Assembly: GCF_003856525.1 (NCBI RefSeq)
Contig: NZ_RJVQ01000003.1
Span: 1 to 64,000 of the forward strand
Length of the DNA: 64,000 bases
Direction of reading: 5' to 3'
From: Vibrio viridaestus
GTDB taxonomy: Bacteria > Pseudomonadota > Gammaproteobacteria > Enterobacterales > Vibrionaceae
Part shown: positions 58,498 through 64,000 of the stretch, one piece after another
How the letters are laid out: each line of letters starts with the position of its first letter
How positions within the stretch are numbered: position 1 is the first letter of the stretch
Translations under genes and position numbers: made by a program
Notes under the pieces: generated by a model
Database searches by the model: none
The model's input: only the letters and a program-made list of their open reading frames with translations
What the model was told of the DNA's origin: nothing

Positions 58498-58944
58498 ATG
58501 TCGATGAATACACCATTTTGGCAACAAAAAAAACTGGAAGAGATGTCCGAGGATGAATGGGAATCTCTCTGCGACGGCTGTGGAAAGTGCTGTCTGCATA
58601 AGTTAATGGATGAAGACACCGACGAAGTTTACTACACCAACGTAGCTTGTAGCTGGCTGAATAGCGATACATGTTCCTGCAAGGATTATTCTAATCGTTT
58701 TCAGTCCGGTGAAGAATGCTTAAAATTAACCAGAGACAAAATTAGTGAGTTTAACTGGTTGCCGGACACCTGCGCATATCGCCTTCTTGCTCAGGACCAG
58801 CCTTTACCACAGTGGCATCCGTTAATCACTGGGTCGAAATCAGCGATGCATAAGGCTGGAGAGAGCGTAAGGAACCGCGTCGTCTATGAAATCGAAGTGA
58901 TCGATTGGGAAGACCACATCATCAATCATCCCAATTCTCGCTAA
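58498..58944 (+). CDS. ycgN: YcgN-like cysteine-cluster protein (UPF0260)
   Basis: 148 residues aligning along its length with E. coli Ycg[39 protein letters not shown], then CKDY, CLKLTRD and [10 protein letters not shown]. Cysteines form a putative Zn or Fe-S cluster; function unknown. The frame is open from 58426; ATG 58498 matches the usual N-terminus. Confidence 0.92.
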   Translation: MSMNTPFWQQKKLEEMSEDEWESLCDGCGKCCLHKLMDEDTDEVYYTNVACSWLNSDTCSCKDYSNRFQSGEECLKLTRDKISEFNWLPDTCAYRLLAQDQPLPQWHPLITGSKSAMHKAGESVRNRVVYEIEVIDWEDHIINHPNSR

Positions 58945-58953
58945 CTTGTGATT

Positions 58954-59748
58954 TCATGTTAGTGATTTCCCACCATCAATGGTCAGCGTAGTTCCCGATA
59001 TGTAATTCGCATACCGGGAGCAAAGAAACAACACTGCGTAGGCTATTTCTTTTGGCTCGGCGAAGCGTTTTAATGCGACAGTGGATTTTAATTCTTCAAT
59101 ATACTCTGTCGGAGTTTTGCCTTCTAGTGGGGCTCTAGAACTGAGTGCATCTCGCAGCAGCTGAGTATCAGTAAAACCAGGGCTGACTGCCGTAACACAA
59201 ATACCATGAGAACCAAGTTCTTTTGCCAGCACCTGAGTTAGGCTATTAATACCGGCTTTGCTGATTGAGTAGGGACCATTACCATATTCACCAACCTTTC
59301 CAGCAATAGATGAAATGTTAATGATTTTGCCATGTTCTATACCCGAATTAACCATTGTTTGAGCAACTTGAGTCGCAAGAAGGTAGGCGGCTTTTAGATT
59401 GATGTTAAGAACACTATCCCAGTCATTTACAGTTAACTTGTCCATGGTTTTAGAAATGGACACGCCAGCACAATTGACTAGTATATCAATGGATCCCATG
59501 GCGAGAGCAGCTTGATTTACGAGAGATTTTATTCCTTCACTGTCAGAGATGTCTACTGGAAGCTGGAATAGATGACCTTGATTTTCTATTAAGCTCAAAG
59601 TTTCGTATGAGGCCTGCAATTTAGCCTTGTTTGCGCTGGCAATGAACATATTCGCGTTCAGATTTCGGAACTCTTTTGCTATTTCTAAACCAATGCCACT
59701 CGATGCGCCGACGATAAGACAGTTTTTTCCATTAAATGAGAATTGCAT
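58954..59748 (-). CDS. Short-chain dehydrogenase/reductase (FabG-like)
   Basis: 264 residues. Cofactor loop LIVGASSGIGLEIAKEF; active site YGNGPYSISKAG (Tyr-x3-Lys) with Ser in NISSIAG; C-terminal SGTTLTIDGGKSLT is typical of classical SDRs. Not an obvious acyl-carrier reductase by context since no fatty acid genes are near. Substrate unknown. Confidence 0.85.
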   Translation of the reverse strand: MQFSFNGKNCLIVGASSGIGLEIAKEFRNLNANMFIASANKAKLQASYETLSLIENQGHLFQLPVDISDSEGIKSLVNQAALAMGSIDILVNCAGVSISKTMDKLTVNDWDSVLNINLKAAYLLATQVAQTMVNSGIEHGKIINISSIAGKVGEYGNGPYSISKAGINSLTQVLAKELGSHGICVTAVSPGFTDTQLLRDALSSRAPLEGKTPTEYIEELKSTVALKRFAEPKEIAYAVLFLCSRYANYISGTTLTIDGGKSLT

Positions 59749-59907
59749 TTGTCGTCCTGATTTTAGTCTGTTTTTTGCAAGCGTTTACGCTAACAACATT
59801 GCTTTTAGACTTACAAAGGCTTTAGGCAAAGCTTCAATCTGTATCCACAAAATAAAAATCCGCATTACACAAAGCCGTGAGATTTTTACTCGACATGTTG
59901 ATCTTTA

Positions 59908-60315
59908 TCACTCAGGAAAGCCATCAAACCTTTTCGCTTCGATTCCATCTATATGCCACTGCGTTTGTTCACTACAGAATATTTGCGCATCTGGTTTTCG
60001 TGTTGGTTCCGAGTCTAAGCTTCCCGCTGGGATAATCAGTGCTTTACCACTTTTAGAAAGATAGGGAAGAGGGGAGCCACACTCAGTACAGAAAACTTGC
60101 GAAAATGTTCGTGTTGGGTGCTCATATCGCTTGGTAAGCTCCGCCCCTTTGATCCAACGAATATTATCTATACGGGTAAATAGATTACTCGCATGATCTG
60201 AACCAGTCATTCGCCGACATTGTTCACAATAGCAAAAATAAAAATGCTGAAAATCGTCTTCGACCTCAAAACGAACCGCACCACACACACAACTACCCGA
60301 GATTGTCCTTTGCAT
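59908..60315 (-). CDS. GFA (glutathione-dependent formaldehyde-activating)-family protein
   Basis: 135 residues with the family zinc-site pattern: GSCVCGAVRFEVE, FCYCEQCRRMTGS, and FCTECGSPLPYLS. The family includes Gfa and CENP-V-like proteins, but most members have no demonstrated formaldehyde activity. Monocistronic by position. Confidence 0.88.
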   Translation of the reverse strand: MQRTISGSCVCGAVRFEVEDDFQHFYFCYCEQCRRMTGSDHASNLFTRIDNIRWIKGAELTKRYEHPTRTFSQVFCTECGSPLPYLSKSGKALIIPAGSLDSEPTRKPDAQIFCSEQTQWHIDGIEAKRFDGFPE

Positions 60316-60453
60316 ATAACGTCCTTTTGCTTAACTGTTTAAAAATCATACTCCAATCATCTGGGGATGTAACTTATTTATGTCGTGATCTCAAAGACAG
60401 TGAAAACAAACTGAGATAACATTATGGATAGTTAGCTCAAAAGGTTAAATATT

Positions 60454-60798
60454 ATGAAAATTTCCGTTGATGGTGGTTCCTTCCGCCTAGCGATAGAGAC
60501 TCAATATGACGGGTTGGTTGCAGAGTCAACTGCCGTGTTCCATGAGACTCTGGATGTGGCAAAAACAAATGACAGGGCAATACTGCGATTTCTACAGATC
60601 ATTCTGGAACACCGTGAGGATGACGATGCAGTTGGCTATGCCGTTCTGGGTCTACTCGGTTGGTATAATGAAGTGATTAATCCTGTCACAGATAAGGATA
60701 TCGAGCTTAATTTACCCAAAATATTACCTCATCTCATGAATCCGTCAGGAGATTTAAATGCGTTTAGTCCATCAGGGGCAAACACGTTTAAGCATTAA
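60454..60798 (+). CDS. Small conserved-looking protein of unknown function
   Basis: I do not recognise it. 114 residues, acidic, no signal peptide or membrane segment, with helical stretches (NDRAILRFLQIILEHRED) and a polar C-terminus. The codon use is like that of its neighbours. The start ATG has a weak AAAAGG 13 bases before it. Transcribed alone; a hairpin follows. Confidence 0.55.
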   Translation: MKISVDGGSFRLAIETQYDGLVAESTAVFHETLDVAKTNDRAILRFLQIILEHREDDDAVGYAVLGLLGWYNEVINPVTDKDIELNLPKILPHLMNPSGDLNAFSPSGANTFKH

Positions 60799-60820
60799 TT
60801 TATTGTTCTTTTCATACTCC

Positions 60821-60849
60821 GATCAGCCCGTCATTCTGGCGGGTTGATC
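60821..60849 (+). other. Hairpin downstream of the small gene
   Basis: GATCAGCCCG pairs with CGGGTTGATC (one G-T pair) around TCATTCTGG. No T-run follows, so termination is doubtful. Confidence 0.5.
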
Positions 60850-60926
60850 TCATTTCAGAGAAGCTGTTCCTGTCAGACTCCACATTTTTAGAATAAAATT
60901 TTTACAATTGATAACTATGTTTCTAT

Positions 60927-60939
60927 GATGTTAAACATC
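60927..60939. promoter_or_regulatory. Palindrome upstream of the LacI-family gene
   Basis: GATGTT-A-AACATC lies 51-63 bp before the regulator start, a suitable place for autoregulation. Only symmetry supports it. Confidence 0.4.
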
Positions 60940-60989
60940 TTAATAACGTGATGTATTTTTGATGTAAAAAAATCATAAGAGCAATAAAA

Positions 60990-62024
60990 ATGAAACATGT
61001 GACTATTTCCGATATAGCAAAATCTGCGGGGGTAGGGACAGCAACTGTCGATCGAGTTCTTAATGGCAGAAGCTCAACTAAACCAGCGACTGTTGCAAAG
61101 GTTCTAAAAGCGGCAAGAGATTTGGGCTACCGTGATAAGCAATCAAAAATCTTGGTTGTAGAAGAGCCTGAACCTCAAGACGTAAAAGGGGCTTTTAGGG
61201 TTGGTTTTGTTCTGCTTTCAGAAAGTTATTCATTTTATAGAACGCTATCTGATTCTCTGAAAAAGCAGGCAAAAAGATACACTAATATTGAGCCTGAGTT
61301 TGTCTTTTTAGCATTTAATCAAATCGAAGAAGCTGCTACAGCAATTATCAACTTTTCAAAGTCTGTCGATATCGTAGGCGTTGTGGCACAAGATCATCCA
61401 TTAATCCGTCATGCGGTGAACGAAGTGGCAGAAGATGGGACTAAGGTCATCACTATGTTATCAGGCCTATCTCCTTGTAAACAGGCTGCTTATATCGGTT
61501 GGGATAATAAAAAAGCCGGCAGAACAGCTGCTTGGGTGGTTGAGCATCTTTATCCAGACGCAGGGAAAATTGCCATATTTATTGGTGATAACCGTTTTCT
61601 ATGCCAGGAGAGCTGTGAGATAAGTTTCCGCTCTTATCTGCGCGAGAACGGCATGCACCATTTGGTACTTGAACCTAAAAAGACCTGTGAAAATATCGAG
61701 GAGGCATACAAAGAAACAATGCAACTATTTGATGCACATCCAGATATTACCCTTATCTATGCGCCATGTGGTGGTGTGGAAGGGATTGCACGAGCTCTTA
61801 GAGAGCTAGAGATACAGCGTAAAGTTACACTATTGTGTCATGGTCCTTTAAATGAACAGCAGCTAATGTTTATTGACGGGACAATTGATGTGATGTTTTT
61901 ACATCGTTTGGATGAGTTCTCTAATTACACCATGGCGGCATGTAAGAAAGTCTTCAGTGATCGGGAGTGCGGATTTTTAAATGTTAGCGTTGGTTTTGAG
62001 TTGGTTACGATTGAAAACTGCTAA
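60990..62024 (+). CDS. LacI-family transcriptional regulator of an inositol-type locus
   Basis: 344 residues. HTH and hinge helix at residues 4-60 (TISDIAKSAGVGTATVDRVLNGR), then a periplasmic-binding-protein-like domain (from ~65) for a sugar effector. It stands just before a sugar MFS transporter and an IolE/IolH-like gene, so it probably controls uptake and breakdown of myo-inositol or a related cyclitol; the ligand is inferred from neighbours. Confidence 0.88.
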   Translation: MKHVTISDIAKSAGVGTATVDRVLNGRSSTKPATVAKVLKAARDLGYRDKQSKILVVEEPEPQDVKGAFRVGFVLLSESYSFYRTLSDSLKKQAKRYTNIEPEFVFLAFNQIEEAATAIINFSKSVDIVGVVAQDHPLIRHAVNEVAEDGTKVITMLSGLSPCKQAAYIGWDNKKAGRTAAWVVEHLYPDAGKIAIFIGDNRFLCQESCEISFRSYLRENGMHHLVLEPKKTCENIEEAYKETMQLFDAHPDITLIYAPCGGVEGIARALRELEIQRKVTLLCHGPLNEQQLMFIDGTIDVMFLHRLDEFSNYTMAACKKVFSDRECGFLNVSVGFELVTIENC

Positions 62025-62062
62025 TGACTATTTAGCATGTTGAAAATAGGAAATTGTTTATT

Positions 62063-62078
62063 TGTGACATGTGGCACA
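62063..62078. promoter_or_regulatory. CRP-like site upstream of the sugar transporter
   Basis: TGTGACATGTGGCACA fits TGTGA-N6-TCACA with one mismatch, in the intergenic region before the transporter gene. Confidence 0.7.
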
Positions 62079-62245
62079 TGAATATTCTTATCCACTGATT
62101 GGTGGCAAAACATGCTTTCTAGGGAATTTGTTTTTTCGGTTCGCCTATTTGATTCTAAGGCATCAAGGTGAAAAAAATTTTGAAGATCTCAATCATGGTT
62201 TGATTGCTTTACATTTGTTTGGTTTCTTCTGCGGTGATTTAATAT

Positions 62246-62260
62246 CCACATTGCATGTGG
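62246..62260. promoter_or_regulatory. Palindrome just before the sugar transporter gene
   Basis: CCACAT-TGC-ATGTGG lies 34-48 bp before the start codon, in the place of an operator for the LacI-family regulator. It is odd-length, unlike most LacI operators. Confidence 0.45.
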
Positions 62261-62293
62261 GAGTTTAATTACGCTGTATTTAGGGAGGACACC

Positions 62294-63733
62294 ATGCGAT
62301 CTCAATCTTCGGGACATAACGTTATTTATGTCATGTATATCTGCTTGGTCGCTGCGTTAGGCGGTCTACTATTTGGTTTTGATTCATCTGTTATTTCTGG
62401 AGCAATCGAGCCGTTAAGTGAATATTACCAGCTTACTCCCGCATCTGAAGGATGGGCTGTATCAAACGTTATTATTGGCTGTGTTGTTGGGTGTTTTTCT
62501 GCAGGGAAGATTGCTGATAAATACGGACGAAAAAAAACTCTGGTTGTGACAGCACTACTGTTCATTGTCTCGGCTGTAGGTTCCGCTTTAGCAACACATT
62601 TTAGTGCTTTTGTTATATTTCGTATGATTGGTGGGCTCGGTATCGGTATCGCTTCTGTTATTTCTCCTGTCTATATTGCGGAGGTTGCACCTAAAGATTT
62701 TCGTGGCAGAGCGATGACAATGAATATGATTTGCTGCGTTGGTGGTCAAGTACTTGTTCTTCTTACCAATTACTTAATCGCAAAAGGTGCGACCAATGAA
62801 TGGTTAGTTTCGGAAGGATGGCGTTGGATGCTCGGTTCTGCATTTATTCCGTGTATTCTATTTTTAGTTTTTGTTGGTCTAATTCCTGAATCTCCACGTT
62901 GGAGTGTCATGGCTGGCAATGATGCTGGAGCACTAAAAACACTGACTCGCATTTCCGGGGCAGAACATGCAAGGCAGGTATTGGCCGAGATTAAAGAGTC
63001 GCTTCATCAAGACAGACAAAGTGCGCAGCAAGTTGAGAGTGTAAAATTTAATCGTAAAACAATGATCTTCCTAGTAATTGGTATTGGACTGGCTGTGTTT
63101 AACCAACTAACGGGGATTAATGTTATTCAGTACTTCGGTCCCTCACTATTGATGAACGTAACGGATACAGTACAGCAAGCTATGTATATGACGATTTTCC
63201 TCGCAGGTCTTCAGTTTGTCGGGGTCTGCGTCGGGATGTTTCTTATCGACTCTCTGGGTCGTAAAGTTTTACTTCTTTGGGGATCAATTGGTTCAGCAGT
63301 TTGTTTGCTTGCGACCTTTATTACGTTTTACTACGGAGTGAAAGGATTTACATCGGTCATCGGACTATTTGGTTTTGAATTCATTTTCGGCATTACCTGG
63401 GGACAAATTGTTTGGACGGTTATTGGTGAAATATTCCCAAACAGACTAAGGGCGGTTGGTATGGGAGTCTCAATTGCTACGATGTGGATTGCGAACTTCG
63501 TTATAAGCCAAACTTTCCCAATGATGAACCAAAGCACTTGGCTGACAGACAAATTTCATGGTGGTTTTCCACTCCTATTATTTGCTGTTTGTTGTCTGGT
63601 TTCTTGGTGGTTTGTGAAAGTGTTTGTCCCAGAAACCAAAGGTATACAGCTTGAAAAAATGGAGGATTTAGTTTTAAACAGAAACAACCCAAATAAAGCA
63701 GCAGAAGTATCAACAGAACGAGTTATTTCATAA
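62294..63733 (+). CDS. Sugar-porter MFS transporter (IolT-like)
   Basis: 479 residues with 12 membrane segments. Sugar-porter motifs: GLLFGFDSSVISGAIEPL, GKIADKYGRKKT (loop 2-3), PESPRW before the central loop, and PETKGIQLE at the end. Start ATG 62294 follows AGGGAGGAC. The family includes IolT and xylose/galactose importers; neighbours favour a cyclitol. Confidence 0.9.
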   Translation: MRSQSSGHNVIYVMYICLVAALGGLLFGFDSSVISGAIEPLSEYYQLTPASEGWAVSNVIIGCVVGCFSAGKIADKYGRKKTLVVTALLFIVSAVGSALATHFSAFVIFRMIGGLGIGIASVISPVYIAEVAPKDFRGRAMTMNMICCVGGQVLVLLTNYLIAKGATNEWLVSEGWRWMLGSAFIPCILFLVFVGLIPESPRWSVMAGNDAGALKTLTRISGAEHARQVLAEIKESLHQDRQSAQQVESVKFNRKTMIFLVIGIGLAVFNQLTGINVIQYFGPSLLMNVTDTVQQAMYMTIFLAGLQFVGVCVGMFLIDSLGRKVLLLWGSIGSAVCLLATFITFYYGVKGFTSVIGLFGFEFIFGITWGQIVWTVIGEIFPNRLRAVGMGVSIATMWIANFVISQTFPMMNQSTWLTDKFHGGFPLLLFAVCCLVSWWFVKVFVPETKGIQLEKMEDLVLNRNNPNKAAEVSTERVIS

Positions 63734-63762
63734 ACCTAACATCGAGAAAGTTGGAAATTATT

Positions 63763-64000
63763 ATGACAATCAGTATTGCTAATGCTCCTTGTAGCTGGGG
63801 TGTTGATGACCCCCAAAATCCTTATTTGCCATCTTGGCAAAAGGTATTATCGGAAGCGAGTTCAGCAGGGTATAAAAGTATCGAATTAGGGCCATGGACC
63901 TTTCTTCCGACAGATCCAAAAGAGCTAACACATTCTTTGAATGTGTATGGTCTTTCGATAGTCGCGGGGACGATATTTGATGATTTGGTCAGTGAAAGTA
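63763..64000 (+). CDS. Sugar-phosphate isomerase/epimerase family protein, IolE/IolH-like (partial)
   Basis: Only the first 79 residues are in the window. MTISIANAPCSWGVDDP begins a xylose-isomerase-like TIM barrel, as in inosose dehydratase IolE and IolH; AGYKSIELGPWTFLPTDP continues the fold. The CDS runs off the right edge. Which step it catalyses cannot be decided from this part. Confidence 0.82.
   Translation, partial: MTISIANAPCSWGVDDPQNPYLPSWQKVLSEASSAGYKSIELGPWTFLPTDPKELTHSLNVYGLSIVAGTIFDDLVSES

Noticed and set aside
62071-62268. Plus-strand frame of 65 codons before the sugar transporter
   Set aside because: No ribosome site, covers the likely promoter and operator region, and has no recognisable features.
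1-64000. Mobile element, prophage or defence island
   Set aside because: No transposase, integrase, phage structural, toxin-antitoxin, restriction or CRISPR-associated protein was recognised, and the single tRNA has no flanking repeat that would suggest an integrated island.

Overview
The window reads as chromosomal DNA of a Vibrio or a close relative in the Vibrionaceae. The evidence is a quorum-sensing locus (qrr1 sRNA divergent from luxO-luxU), the sodium-type polar flagellar protein MotY, an rsx operon with a repeat-rich RsxC, and the fimV-truA-accD-folC-dedD-cvpA-purF order. Nearly all of it is ordinary, densely packed gammaproteobacterial core genome. I see no transposase, integrase, phage gene, CRISPR array or defence island.

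Layout: 1-7.2 kb holds the 3' end of fimV followed by truA, accD, folC, dedD, cvpA and purF, with a PurR operator before cvpA. 7.3-12.4 kb is a urate-to-allantoin cluster (uraD divergent from uraH, then hpxO and a NitT/TauT-type ABC transporter). 12.4-14.5 kb has an NhaC-like antiporter and rnt. 14.6-17.1 kb has motY, a Fur-boxed small gene, gloA and nth. 17.2-23.3 kb is the rsxABCDGE operon on the minus strand. A tRNA-Asn gene, uvrB with DnaA-box-like sites upstream, qrr1, luxO, luxU and a YvcK/CofD-family gene fill 23.8-29.3 kb. Next come a CBS-domain protein, udp, a membrane protein, metG divergent from mrp, udk and asmA (29.6-38.3 kb).

From 38.4 kb: btuR; a lone CbiM-type permease behind a cobalamin riboswitch; a PCuAC copper-chaperone-like protein; cry-DASH plus an SDR; several small genes (a secreted Cys-rich unknown, YjbR, GNAT, YibL, a low-molecular-weight phosphatase); fadL divergent from fadI-fadJ across a 700-bp gap that carries a possible sRNA; a nitroreductase; a LysR regulator; RssB. 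Then the ybaN-apt-dnaX-ybaB-recR replication/recombination block, in which dnaX has a programmed -1 frameshift site. Two cysteine-cluster proteins, an SDR and a GFA-family protein follow. The right edge is the start of an inositol-type locus: LacI regulator, sugar MFS transporter and a truncated IolE/IolH-like gene.

The most informative non-coding signals are qrr1 with its sigma-54 promoter and LuxO sites, the cobalamin riboswitch, a perfect Fur box lying exactly in a promoter spacer, the PurR operator, a perfect CRP site before udp, the dnaX slippery heptamer, and the unexplained structured region ending in a strong terminator upstream of fadI.
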